64,000 nt of DNA, from the NCBI GenBank assembly GCA_030247885.1, contig JAPDRO010000030.1, positions 202,416 to 266,415 on the forward strand. The letters run 5' to 3'. Under the pieces are notes generated by a model. That model saw only the letters and a list, made by a program, of their open reading frames with translations. It was not told where the DNA came from and searched no databases. The DNA is from Taxawa tesnikishii (nom. ined.). Lineage: Eukaryota; Ascomycota; Dothideomycetes; Dothideales. This document shows, in pieces, positions 14,301 through 26,474 of the stretch (position 1 is its first letter; every line of letters starts with the position of its first letter). Position numbers and translations under genes: made by a program.

Positions 14301-17300
14301 GTTAAATCTAAGCTTACTTTTAGGTACTCTATAGTTTATATTTATTAGTAAAATACTATTTAATAAGGTTACTTTAATTATAGGCTTATACTTTACCTTT
14401 AAAGCTTAGTACTTCGACCTTAGAGATCCTAGAAAGTATATTATTAGAAACTAGACTTAGAGCTTTCCGCATTAGGTAGTAAAAGTCGCTAGTAATAAAA
14501 CGAATCCTAGTAGTAGGTAGTATAACTTAAATAAAATCGAGTTAAACGCTTAGGAGTAAAGTTAACTTACTTATATTAAATAGCGCCTATTAAGAGTTAA
14601 CTTCCTATAGCTTATAATTACTATCGATATAATCGTAAAAGAGTAAAGTAAGGTTAACGTTACTTTACTTAAAAAGATAAGAGACGCTAAAGGTAAAGGT
14701 AACAATAAGGAAGACTAAATAAATATTAGTAAACTTAATAAAGAAAGTCTCGAATAAGTCTAAATTCTTAATAAAGTACTATAAGCTAAGACTATTAAGT
14801 ATAACGTTAACTATTAATAGCTTCTAAATATTAAGACTTACCTACGTAAAGAGAATATAAGAGTTATATTAATACTATTATATTTAACGTTCGACTATAT
14901 AGTTAAAATTCTAAAGAAAGAGATAAATTATTTAATACTTACTTAATAGAAGGTCTTTACTAATATACTTAAGAAAGGTATAAGAAAGTCTAGTTTTAGT
15001 ATATATAACTTTATAACTACTTATTACCTTTTCCGCGTCTTTATAGTCTTATATTACTTTAAGAAACTTAAGGAAACTAACAAAGTTATACGTATAAAAT
15101 TAGTAGAAAGTATAACGACTAAGATAGCGCTAATACTTTTAAAGGATCCTTAAAGTACTACTCTTTAGTAATATATAGTAGAGATTAACGCTACGCTTAT
15201 AATATAAAAGCTCTATAAGATTCTTAAGAAGATATAAGTTTAAAATAACTTTACTAGCTAGTTCTTATATAAGGTTATAATTAGTTCGTTCTTACTCTTT
15301 ACTATTACTATAGTTAAGATATAAATAATATAGTTACTTAAATAAAAGGCTAATAGTAACGCTCTTACTTAAGACTTCCTTAACTTTACTAATTTCTTAA
15401 AGGATATTAAGTTCGTTAATTCCTAGACTAGTAATAAACTTTAAGTAATTAACGACTTTAAGGGTACTAGTAATAAAGAGTATAAGGACGAGCTAGGAGC
15501 CTTATTAGTTATTATAAGCTAGATTAGTAGTAAAATAGATTTAGTTCTTAGTAATTATATTATCTTACTAGACTTTAACTAAACTATATAAAGTATATCG
15601 TAGCTTATTTATTAAGTAAGACGCGCTAAGATAACGTAGAAGGTAAAGATTACGAAGTACTATCGCATTATTTATAACTCTAAGTAAATCCGAATTTAAG
15701 GATAAATAAACGATTATATTATAAGTACTAATAAGCTTTACGCTAAACTAGCTACATATAGTATTAAGGAGGAGAAGCTTAAGAAGTATATAGATTAAGT
15801 AATTAATATTAGTAGCGATAAGGAAGGCGATAATAATATATAAATAAAAGGTAATAATAGTAAAAGACTAGAAAATTATACTTATATAAATCTAAAAGAA
15901 AAAGAATATACGTAAATTATTATTTCTAAAAGTAAACTATTTACGTAAATAAAATAAAGATTAGTAAAGTACTTAAAATACTAAATCCTATTAGGATACT
16001 TAATAGGGTCGAGTAGATAGCCTAGTATACGTAATATATAAGGCGAAAATACGAGAATATAAATACTTAGTAGGGCTATATTATATCCGCGTCTTACGAA
16101 GCGTAACTACCTTAATTCTTTACTATTATACTATAATTTAAATAATAGTACTATAATACTAATATAAGTATACCCCTTATATTAAAGACTAAGATTTAAG
16201 AGCGCCTCTAAGTTATTAAAGTATATTACTACTTATATTACTACTTAAAAACTAAAGAACGCCTTATAGGCTAAAGAGGGTATATATATAACTTATAAAG
16301 ATAGTAAATATATTAGAATTAATATATAATAGGCCGTATATCTTTTTCTATACTAAATACCTTATATATTAATATAGTATCTTAAGACCTTAATAAACTA
16401 AGTAGAGGCGATATTAACGCTATAGCGTACGAGGATATTATATATAACCTAATAAGCGACGAATTACCTTACGAAGGTATAGAAGAAAGTAATAATAAAT
16501 AAACGGAAGAAAATAAGAAGGTTAAAGAAGAGTTTAATAATAACGAAGAATATAACTTAGTTAAGGACTTTATAAACTAGACGTAGATATTAGAAGCCTT
16601 CGACTTATAGTCTAGTAATAGTAGTAATAATAACGATAATATAATTCCTATTAATAAGTAAGAGAAAATAACTAGTAAGGAAGTAGAAGACGTATATAAT
16701 ACTATATATAATATAAGTTTTAACTTAATTTACTTAAGTAGCAAAAGACTATTATTATTAGCATTAAGCGAGGTATATAATAGTTTTAAAGAAAAGACGG
16801 CTCTAAAAGTAGGCTCTTATAAGATATAGTACATATAGTATAAAGATTAAATATTAACGTATAACTAATAGTATCTAGTTATAATATATAAGATATAATT
16901 AATCTAACGCTACTTAGAAATTTCTAAGACTAGTTTAACTTTAACTTTACGTAATAAATATACTAAGAAAATATCTCTAAGAATAGTATTAACTACTTAC
17001 TTAAGACTTTAAGACTAAAACTCCTACTATAGCGCCTTAGTTAAAAGTCGACTAATTAGCTATAAATAAAGATAAAAATATACTTATAGTAGCGGATATT
17101 AAGTAGTAGTATATAAAGGAGATACGAGTACTAAGTAAGAGTAGCCTAACTAAATATATAGTATATAGTTTATAATATAAGAATTTAATATAAGTAGTTA
17201 AATTCTTCCTAGGTTATATTAGCTTTTAATATAACCTTTACTATAAGCTATACTATATATAAATAGACGAGAACTATAACTATAAGAAGTATACTAATAT

Positions 17301-19953
17301 ACTATTTAGTAATTAGTAATAGGACATATAAAAATAAGTTAGTTTAACTATACTTAAGGCTACTATTATACTTATTATTATCGTAAGTAATAAGACTAAG
17401 TTAACGCTTTAATTAAGAGACCTATAAGCTTACGCTATATATATAATAGTTAGTAACCTTAATATAATAACGTAATATTTAAACGAATAGCTTAAGTTAA
17501 TATTATTAGTATTATTACTAATAGTTAATAAGAGTAATATAAACTTAAAGAGTAGGATATTCTATTAGTATTTAAAAGAAGTCTTTAAACTAGTTGTAAA
17601 TATATATAAATAAAGAGGAACTAAAATCTCCTACGCTAATAACTAAATAAGGTAATACTTCCTAATAATCGTCGTAATTATAACTAATTATAAGGAGTAA
17701 GTTAAGCTAATAGACGTACTTAATAGTCGATACTATAAAATATATAAGATCTATCTTAATTTATAAGAGGATCTCGAACTCTTAGTACTCTAGTAAACTA
17801 AAGTAAATTCTTAAAATCGTATTAAACGTTAGCGACGAGTTGTTAATATTTATATAAGTCGTAGTAGCCCCTTAGATATATTACTACTAAACGCTAGAGG
17901 AAAAGATAAGTAAGAGTCTAATAGTATATTAAAAGACTTAAACTTAAAACTAGACTCGAACGAGAGACTATATAATATTAACTACTTTATATTTAATATA
18001 CTAAGTATAAAAATCTACTAATTACTTATAGTTAACATTCTTTACTAGCTTTTAAAGGGCGTTATAATATACGTACTTACTTAGACTTAGGCGTTTATAT
18101 TAAAGTATACGAAGAATAAGAAGGGTACTTAAATATATAAAGTAATAGAAAAGGTAGACGTAAGAAAGAAGCGCTAAAAGGCTATTAATTTTAAAGTAAC
18201 TAAAGCTATTATTAAGAATATTATTAATAGGCGATTCGTAGTAATTCCGCCCTTTTTAATGCTTTGTATTTTTAAGAAGCTATTCGCTATTTCTTAATAG
18301 ACTAGCGCTAAGCAAAAAAGTATCTTATAGTAAATTATACTAGTATTTATACTATTACTTACGGAAATTAGTACTATAAAAGCGAAAGAAGTAATTCGTT
18401 TTATACGCGTAATAGTAGATTTTATTACTCTTATAATATATAATAGTTATAATAAATAAACGCTACGTTACTTTAAACTTACGCTATATAAGATAAATTA
18501 ATATAAGGAAGTATTTCGAGTATATTATAACTTAAAAGTAAAAGAAGACGAACGTTACTTTAACTTTCTTAAGTAATATACCTTAATATATTACGTTTAA
18601 ATAATTCGCTTATATAGTTACGCGCCTAATTAAGATATAAACTATTTTAAATATAAGTACTATACTTATATAAAGGAGGACTTTCGATAAATAAATAGAA
18701 AAGATAAGTAGGAAGATTAGCTAATAAACTATTATTATTATAGCCTAAATATACTCGTACTATAAGACTTTCTTAATAACTATAAATAAAAGTTTATAAT
18801 AGAAACTAGAAAGTAAGTAAAAGAGCCTATATTACCTTTTAAGGCCTAGCTTATCGCAGCTATATTTAGCCTTCTTAAACTATATTGTTAAGCTAAGAAG
18901 TATTTATAGTAACTAGTAAGTAAAGTAGTAGAGTACCTAGGTACTAAGGAGAGGTAATACTTTTATTAAGTAATAACTATTTTCGTATATAAGAGTAAAC
19001 TAAAAGAGATAATAATTACGCCTATAGGCCTAGCGTCCTAAGAGGTAACTAATAACTTAAATAAAATAAAGTTTAATAATACGTAAGTAAATAACTATTT
19101 TATTTAGCTTTATTACTTTATTAAATATTAAAAGGAGACTAGTAATAACGCTAGTAATAAGGATATAATAAAGTAAAACTATACGTAATGTATTTATAAC
19201 TAGTAAAAGTCTAGTTAACTTAGATATAACTAAGTATAAGTATAAGAATATATAGACTTAGTATTAAACGATTATAATATAGTTATACTTATATTTTAAA
19301 GATACCTTCTAGTTTACCTCTAATTAATTATTACTATAAAGGATATTAGATCTACGCGTCGAGGCTACGAAGAGGCTTATATTAACGATAATAATATAGA
19401 AAATAGTAAGACTTTATACTATAGTAATATATATAAAGATATCTATATAGTAAAGAGAGTAAATAGTAAGGTAAATAACGATTATAAGATAACTATAATT
19501 AAGCCTTTAGTAATATACTTAAGTTAAAGTACGCTATAAGGAAAAAAGTATATTCTTTAACTTAAGTTTACTATACTATTTACGTAGTACTAGTAGACGA
19601 GTATATCGAGCAAACTAATAGGGATATATATATTAATAATACTACTAACTAAGTAAAGTATAACTTTATTTATAACGAGAATTAAAAAGAAAGAGTAATT
19701 TATATTATAACTAAGTCGAAGATCGAAAGGATAAGAAGTTTACGTAGTAGGGAGATAGTAGTAATACGAGTAGTAAGAAAGAAAAGGAAAGGGAAGACGA
19801 AGGCGTAAAGGCTAAGTATATTTAAAATAGAGTTTAAGAGATTAAAAGAGCCGAAACATTATAATATAGTAAGTAGAAAAAGAAGTACTAAGAATAAAGG
19901 AAGATATACGTAATAATAAAAGCGCCGTAAGTAATTAGGATAAATATAAGATA
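11336..19953. other. Long RIP-degenerated block, unassigned transposon relics
   Basis: About 8.6 kb of AT-rich sequence with dense stops in all frames and almost no CA/TG. Residual long-codon-like stretches, for example around 12850-13100 and 18100-18260, suggest former coding sequence of large transposons. I could not match them to reverse transcriptase, integrase or helicase motifs by eye. No tRNA or conserved gene was seen. Confidence 0.5.
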
Positions 19954-20831
19954 TTCTACTAAATATCCTACTAGACGTCCTACTAGATATCTTACGTAAT
20001 ATCTTACGAAATATCTTACTAGACGTCTTACTAGACGTCTTATTAAATATCCTACTAAATATCCTACTAAATATCCTACTAGACATCTTATATAATATCT
20101 TACTAAACGTCCTACTAGATATCCTACTAGATATTCTACTAAATATCTTACGTAATATCCTACGAAATATCCTACTAGATATCTTATATAATATCCTATA
20201 AAATATCCTACTAGACGTCCTACTAAATATCTTACTAAATATCCTACTAAATATCCTACTAAATATCTTACGTAATATTCTACGAAATATCCTACTAGAC
20301 GTCCTACTAAATATCTTACGTAATATCTTACGAAATATCTTACTAGACGTCTTACTAAATATCTTACTAAATATCCTACTAAATATCCTACTAAATATCC
20401 TACTAAATATCTTATATAGTATCCTACGAAATATCCTACTAAACGTCCTACTAAATATCTTACTAAATATCCTACTAAATATCCTACTAAATATTCTACT
20501 AAATATCCTACTAGATATCTTATATAATATCTTACTAGACGTCCTACTAGACGTCCTACTAGATATCCTACTAGATATTCTACTAAATATCTTACGTAAT
20601 ATCCTACGAAATATCCTACTAGATATCTTATATAATATCCTACGAAATATCCTATTAGACGTCCTATTAGATATTCTACTAAATATCTTATATAATATCC
20701 TACGAAATATCCTACTAGATATCCTACTAAATATCCTACTAAATATCCTACTAGATATCCTACTAGATATCCTACTAGATATCTTACGTAATATCCTACG
20801 AAATATCCTACTAGATATCCTACTAAATATC
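19954..20831. repeat. 12-bp minisatellite, about 73 units
   Basis: Near-perfect 12-base periodicity of units such as TCCTACTAGATA, TCCTACTAAATA, TCTTACGTAATA, TCCTACGAAATA and TCCTACTAGACG. Unit variants appear in a recurring order (a GTAATA unit then a CGAAATA unit then CTAGATA units), implying higher-order repetition. The period is a multiple of three. On the minus strand part of the array (20086 down to 19859) still reads as an open frame of Ser-Arg-Ile-Phe / Ser-Lys-Thr-Ser tetrapeptides. That is probably an accident of the repeat or a relic of a transposon protein repeat. Confidence 0.92.
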
Positions 20832-20991
20832 TTTAAATATAAAGACTTAGTATAAATCTTATAGTAAATATATAGTTAAGCGTAATAGAAAGGAGTAGTT
20901 ACTTTTTACTAAGGCTAAGTCGAAGTTTAATTTACCTTATATTATACTAACTTACGAATTTATAAATTTGAAAAAGAAGATTTTATAACGT

Positions 20992-21760
20992 AGTTATAGT
21001 ACTTTACTATGTAAGTTAAGAAAGAGGCCTTTCTACTAGCCTTTTATATTACTTTTAATAAGGTAATTATAAAGAATAATATCTAAGTAAACTATAAAAG
21101 TATTAGATTAATTCCCTATAACTTAAAGTAAATATTATTAAAGCTTAACGTAGTACTTTATACGCTAATACTCGTACTATTAGAAGTTACCTTATAGGAG
21201 TCTAAAATACTAGCTAATTTAAAGGAAATAAAGACGTAAATAACGCTAGTTTATAAGCGTATATAACTATATAGAAATTCGCTTATTTTACTTCTTTTAT
21301 AAGTTATAGATTTACTTACTAAAGGTATAGTTATTATAGGTTATAAATTAGAGTTATAGACAAGGGAAATTATAAGTCTTTAGAAGTTTATTAAAGCATT
21401 AATAAAGTAGCGTAGTTATAAAAGAAAGTATATTTAAATAAAGGAAAGTCTTATAGTAAGTAACGTATAGGATTTAATAGTTAATAAAGATAATAGTAGT
21501 AACTAGGATACTAAATAGCTTACGAAGAGAGTACGTATATAAAGGTACTATAAATATTATAGTAAGACTAGCTATAATATATATACTTATATTATAGAAA
21601 TAGTAAATTTAAATAATAGTAATACTTCTAAATAGTACTATAAGCTAAAGTATATTTTTATATAGTATTATAGTACGAAGGTAATAGTTTATAATAATTA
21701 TAATATTAGTTAAAATAAACTACTTAGTAATAGTAGACTACTTAGTAATAAAACATATTA
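20992..21760 (+). mobile_element. Family A pogo-like element, 3' part, RIP-degenerated
   Basis: Matches the reverse complement of 54778-55550. Near 21558-21608 the plus-strand reading gives a pattern that, with Tyr taken as mutated Cys/His codons, is a CX2CX4HX4C zinc knuckle. That is a usual C-terminal feature of one branch of fungal pogo-type transposases. The right terminus ends ...AAACATATTA. The 5' half is absent; the sequence just left of 20992 is unrelated to the family. Confidence 0.72.
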
Positions 21761-22125
21761 TACTTAAGTTACTTATAATATAAATACTTATTTATAAGTA
21801 GAGTAAATATTACTAGTATTAGTAAATATTAAAGGTACTATTATAAAAAGTTTAAAGTATTACTTTAAAGACTTTATTACTTAATAAAAGTTAAATAAAA
21901 TTATAGTTAACTTATAATACTCTTACTATAATAATAGTAGAGTATTAAGTAAGTATAAGTAAGTTTATAATTATAGTAAGATAATAATATTAATAATAAA
22001 TAACCTTATCCTTATAGATAATTATTATATTACTTTTACTTTTTCTTTTTAATTTTAGTTTTTACTTTGTTACTTATAGAAGTATTATTGTTTCTTCCCT
22101 TTAACATAGTGTTAGTATACTCTAG
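21761..22125. other. RIP-degenerated AT-rich spacer at the edge of the first gene island
   Basis: AT-rich, with no frame or repeat recognised. Base composition changes to normal at about 22080-22130. Confidence 0.5.
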
Positions 22126-22791
22126 CTAATTCTCTATGACTAGGAAGGACAATGATTAGCTAATTGGTTGATTAGTTGATTCTTGAAGCTATGAACCCTG
22201 AAGGATGTAGGAAGCTATCGCTAACCGAAGCGCGGAGCCAATAACAAGATACGCGTACCCATGAAGCCACAAACAATCGATAATGCATTTTGCGGGGTAA
22301 CGGACCAGGTAGGGGTATGAATCCTTGACCCAAGTGCGGCTTAGCTTTTGTCCCACTTGAGCAGGCCGGAAATTTTTTCTCCCAATCCTAGTCCGAGGAC
22401 GAATGATCTCGTTTTGGATCCCATTGCACGACTGCGACCCTGAGCGATGGCAAATGGACGGTAGATGAACTCCTTCCACTAATCTGTCTTCGTATGCAGA
22501 TCGTTTCCCGATGGCCGCTTCTTGGCGATCATACTCTCATCAAACGAGGCGTAGCGTAACAGCGTAATCGACAAGATTCGGGTTGCGGTTTCCCGTGTGT
22601 TATTCCCTAAGCGCCGGCCCAATCTTCGGAAGTGCCAAGACTTATCCCGCAAAACTATACATTCCCCTCGCCCACTCACAAGCTGGCAACTCTCTTTTAC
22701 ACTCATACACTCTTCTGTTTCCGACACACATCCTCACAAGCTTAACATCATTTGCAAACACGGTTCCGCATTTCACCCTGTGAACCCGAGG
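22126..22791. other. Intergenic region upstream of the 2EXR gene
   Basis: Normal-composition DNA that retains CA/TG dinucleotides. Near 22150-22182 there is a short run of GATTAGCTAATTGGTTGATTAGTT-like partial repeats. Reading frames exist on both strands but none shows a recognisable protein. It should contain the promoter and 5' UTR of the gene starting at 22792. Confidence 0.45.
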
Positions 22792-23760
22792 ATGATCGAC
22801 GATACTTTCAACCCCTTCTCGCGACTGCCTACTGAGCTTCGCGAAGAGATATGGCGCTTCTGCCTCCCGCATCGGGTGAGCGAAATGGACTATCCTGCCA
22901 ACTTCATAGTCTACGGCAGCTTCGACCCTGAGGACAAGCTTCCCTGTTCACTCAGATCGACCAGTATCAGCAATGGTCGCCCGCCATTACTTACGCGAGT
23001 CTGCCGTGAGTCGCGGAGAATTGCCTTTGAATCAGGCAATTGGGTTTCAGTGCTCTTGTCCCGGGAAGGGGAGAGTCCTTACCGGCCGCGTGAAGTTGAG
23101 TGGGAGGCCATGAACGTCATGGACCGCGATTACTGGCAGGACCCTTTCCGCGACTCTGCACATCTGAATTGGACCACGTCCTATCGGGCAGACCTTGGCT
23201 GTACGACTGATGGTCACCCTTTGAATTCTTTGGTCCGGGAATCGAAGCGTCTGAATGGGTCAGCATCGATCATGCTGGGCTACATGAGTGACTCCCTAAT
23301 GGAGCGGGAGCCCTTCGACGAACCTATAGCTCGGCCGCTTGAAAGCATACCAATACCCCACAGCAAGCAGGAAGACCTAGCGGCACTTAAGCTATTACCA
23401 GAATGGTTGGTAGTTATGAGAGTCGTCATCATACACCTTGACTTTGCACGAGCTGCCAAGACCGGCCTCTTCGGGCTATCAGGAGACGAATTTGTGCAAG
23501 TAGTGGACGCCACTTTGCCGTTGGCTTCGCAGCTGTATGAGTTAGCCGAGACTTGTGAACGTGGGGCATACGCGGTCACAGCTGCTCAGAACTTCGCTCG
23601 AATGTCTGCAAACGACATGGATGCCATGGTGAAGCGCGTGGCGTTGAAGGCTTTTCACGACCATGAGTTGTCGAAGCGCATGCGGCCAGCAATCATGTTC
23701 AGGCTGTGTACGCAAATGTGTAATCACAGTAACACGCTAGGAGAGGAGCGAAATGTCTAG
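22792..23760 (+). CDS. 2EXR-domain protein (fungal F-box-like hypothetical)
   Basis: A 322-residue protein if started at the ATG at 22792. The frame stays open upstream to 22597, but that extension is low-complexity and the first conserved residues follow this Met. The N-terminal segment FSRLPTELREEIWRFCLP (about residues 7-24), followed by PPLLTRVCRESRRIA (about residues 64-78), is the paired motif of the 2EXR domain, an abundant expansion family in filamentous fungi of unknown biochemical function. The rest is mostly helical with no signal peptide or membrane segment seen. No intron is needed. It lies just inside the boundary with the left RIP block and looks intact, without premature stops. 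Domain assignment is good; function is unknown. Confidence 0.85.
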   Translation: MIDDTFNPFSRLPTELREEIWRFCLPHRVSEMDYPANFIVYGSFDPEDKLPCSLRSTSISNGRPPLLTRVCRESRRIAFESGNWVSVLLSREGESPYRPREVEWEAMNVMDRDYWQDPFRDSAHLNWTTSYRADLGCTTDGHPLNSLVRESKRLNGSASIMLGYMSDSLMEREPFDEPIARPLESIPIPHSKQEDLAALKLLPEWLVVMRVVIIHLDFARAAKTGLFGLSGDEFVQVVDATLPLASQLYELAETCERGAYAVTAAQNFARMSANDMDAMVKRVALKAFHDHELSKRMRPAIMFRLCTQMCNHSNTLGEERNV

Positions 23761-23938
23761 ACCGGACAAGGTGGGATGAGATGAAGCTCAAGCCGCACAG
23801 TGCAGGCTATTCAAAACACGCGTGATAAGTAGGAGAGGGTTTACGTATGTCTAAATTTGTTAAACCAATGCACAGCAAAACGAAGCTACATGACGCAGGG
23901 TCTCTTGTGATTGTGGCTACCGCCGTCAATACGACGCA
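23761..23938. other. Intergenic spacer between convergent genes
   Basis: Short spacer between the 2EXR gene (plus) and the hypothetical gene that ends at 23939 (minus). Nothing distinctive was seen. Confidence 0.4.
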
Positions 23939-24733
23939 TTACTTGTTGCAATCACCAAACACACGATTGGCAACGGCTTGACACGCCTTGATAGCGCGAT
24001 CGTGCCTCGTGGCGGAATTGTTGCTTTGAATCCAATTTGTCTCGAAGTCATTGATGGTGTCAACGATGTTTTGCGGCTCGTTAGGATGATTTTTCAGCGT
24101 CTTGTAAATGTCGACATCCGTCCAAGAACTTTCCCGACTAAGGCGAGTCTCGGTCTCGACGTTCTAAATGCAGTCAGGCGAGCATCAGCTTCCTACTGCA
24201 CGGTTGACAAGCAAGCGGAGGAAGATAACGATCAGACGACATACCCATGTGATACCCTGATCGTGTAGCTTAGTGTTGATTTCTGGAATGCGGTAATTGG
24301 CTAAATCAGCCAAGCGAGCTTCTGTAGCGATGGTAATCGCGCTTCTCGCGCTTCTGAGCTCTCTGGTAAAATAGTCATCTCCCGATGTTTGACGGGCCGC
24401 CTGAATTCGGTCTGTCACCGCCGACAAGAGTGCGCCCAGCTGCTGCTGGCCGCCGTTGGGCCAGATATTCGGGAACAGCTTTCCGGGATCGAAGGCGTTG
24501 TTGTAGCCATTATTGTGCAGCTCTTCCGCCGCATGCACCGGGTCAGGGAAGAAGTCGTCGCCGATATCAGTGCTGCCCGACCAAAGGGGCGTTTTCTTTC
24601 CTGGCTTATGGATGTACTTCATCAACTCGTCGAATTGGCAGCTGCCGTCGGAGTTTGACCCTCGGCAACCTATTGCGATCCCATTCGTGGCTCCGACACC
24701 GGGTATCGGATAGCTGGACAAGCTTTCCCTCAT
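23939..24733 (-). CDS. Hypothetical two-exon gene, possibly 5'-truncated
   Basis: Exon 1 (24733-24245, 163 codons) begins MRESLSSYPIPGVGATNG. Continuing straight on, it would end in a short odd tail. An 81-nt intron (24244-24164) with donor GTATGT, a CTGAC branch site and acceptor TTTAG joins it in phase 0 to exon 2 (24163-23939), which reads NVETETRLSRESSWTDVDIY and ends ...VFGDCNK. The predicted product is 237 residues, acidic/polar, with Cys at GCRGS, GSCQF, KACQ and GDCNK and no membrane segment. I do not recognise the family. No signal peptide is visible. The first exon starts exactly where the monooxygenase remnant on the opposite strand begins, so the true 5' end may have been lost by rearrangement. 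The intron model is an inference from splice signals. Confidence 0.6.
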
Positions 24734-24735
24734 TC

Positions 24736-25557
24736 AGCGTTCTGACGGGTGGGGCCAAGACAATTGGCATAGATGAAATTCCTGATCGTGTCGCCAACAT
24801 GCACCGGTTGGACATGCCGCGCGCGGAGAAGGTACGAGCCAGGGTGGACGAGGTAGTCAGCGATCAAGAGGTTGCCGAGCACCTCAAGGCATGGTACCCA
24901 GGGTGTTGCAAGCGACCAGGGTTCCACGACGAGTACCTCCAAGCTTTCAATCTGCCCAACGTCGAGCTCGTGGATACGAATGGCAAGGGCGTCGAGAGAA
25001 TCACCTAGGCGGGCGTTATGGCGAATGGTAAAACATATGACGTGGACGTGCTCATCTGGTCAACGGGCTTCGAGCTTGGTGTGCTTGGCAGTCCAGGCTC
25101 TCGCTGCGGCGTCCCAGTCATCGGGCGAGCCGGCTTGGACATGGAGGACAAATGGGCCAAGGGCGTTGCCACATTACATGCTGTCTGCACCAACGGCTTT
25201 CCTAACATGTTCTTCGCGGGTGCAAACCAGGCGGGTGCATCGCCTAACTATACACCTATTCTGGAGACTTTTGCTCAGCACATCTCTAAGATTATCTCAG
25301 AAAGTACTCGGCGGATTGGCAAGGCTCAGCCTTCTGCAAAGGTGGTCATTGAAGTGACCCAAGAAGCAGAACAAGCCTAGTCAAGACGCGTCATAGCTGG
25401 GGCACCCCACTCAGCGCCAATGGTCGGATGCACGCCCTCGTACTACAATGCCGAAGCATCTTTGGATAACATGTCGAGAGAAGAACAGATGCTTGCGGCG
25501 CCGGCAGAGCCCTGGCCAGCAGGGCTAGACAATTTCATGGATGTCCTAGAAGACTAG
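24736..25557 (+). pseudogene. C-terminal half of a flavin-dependent (Baeyer-Villiger type) monooxygenase, broken
   Basis: A single frame runs through residues such as CKRPGFHDEYLQAFN, then DVLIWSTGFELGVLG, NMFFAGANQAGASPNYT and finally YYNAEASLDNMS with WPAGLDNFMDVLED. These are the order and spacing of the C-terminal part of fungal BVMOs; the ATGFE-like box and the substrate/cap region are present. The whole N-terminal half with the FAD Rossmann GxGxxG and the BVMO fingerprint is missing. The frame is interrupted by TAG at 25006 (after VERIT, CAG expected), TAG at 25378 (after EAEQA, TGG expected) and TAG at 25555. All are C-to-T or G-to-A products, as RIP makes. The frame could continue to 25614 if the last one is also a mutated Trp. 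It abuts the 5' end of the divergent hypothetical gene, so the breakpoint is near 24735. Confidence 0.85.
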
Positions 25558-25614
25558 AGGAGCCGGGATAGCGAGCTTGAAGGGTTGCATATATCAGGGG
25601 TACAGGTAGATTAG

Positions 25615-26290
25615 ATTGGCTTATTAGCTATACTTGGGTGTGAAAAACATTCTTCTAGTTGAGGAGACATGACTCGTACTCTATACATAGTAGCGTGGGG
25701 GATACATCAAACGCGTAAGGCCTTACGTCGCTTATATAAACATTATAATTAACCCTATATAAACTTAAGGATTCTTTATATTATATAGGAAAGTAAGACT
25801 ATAGTAATAGTAGTAATAGTATAAGTATTTAAGTTAGTAGGTAAGTAAGTTAATATATTTATAATCGCTTAGCTTATATATATTAAAATAATAAGATTAT
25901 AGTACATACTCTAATTAAATAGCTAGCTATCTTATTAATCTATTTTAGTTATATCTTAGAGTTATAATACGTCTTTAATAAAGTATATATATATAGTAAT
26001 AATTAGTAGTATTTTATTAAGTAGTTACCTTACTATTATATAGTAATAATAACGCTATATTTATACCCTTATACTTACTACTAGTAACTTTTATAATATC
26101 TAATACGATATAAGGATATAAGCCTTATATTACCTTACCTTAATATAGACTCCCTTAAACTTAATATTACGTCGAAATAGGACCTAAATGTAAGGTAGTA
26201 ACGTCTCACTCGTACTAGTATATAGCTTGTGTTATTACTTAAAGTATCTCGCGCTATCTATAGTAACTCTTAACTCGTTCGGTTAGGTAA
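25615..26290. other. RIP-degenerated AT-rich insert between monooxygenase and P450 remnants
   Basis: From about 25735 to 26285 the sequence switches to CA/TG-depleted AT-rich DNA inside an otherwise normal gene island, then switches back. It probably is a small transposon relic. It sits exactly where the 3' end of the P450 should be. No terminal repeats could be paired with confidence. Confidence 0.6.
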
Positions 26291-26474
26291 AACTGCCTCT
26301 ATCGTGGTGTTTACCTTGTTGACTCCAAATCACTGCAAATCCTCGGGAAGAGTGATTCCACCGGCGACGCCGTCCTGTCCGCTCTTATCCCCAGCTTGTC
26401 CTGTGCCATCTTGTTGCCCAGGTCTGACCAGCGTTGACTTCGCTGCAGTTGCAGCCATACATTACCCTAAACCT

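Noticed and set aside
12000-19000. Possible Helitron or LINE coding region
   Set aside because: Coding-like texture only; no Rep, helicase, RT or endonuclease motif could be supported after allowing for RIP.
19859-20086. Minus-strand 75-codon frame
   Set aside because: Translation of the 12-bp minisatellite and its flank, not a gene.
22189-22727. Two minus-strand open frames of 82-96 codons
   Set aside because: No recognisable motif, composition like random translation, and they overlap the promoter and shadow frames of the 2EXR gene.
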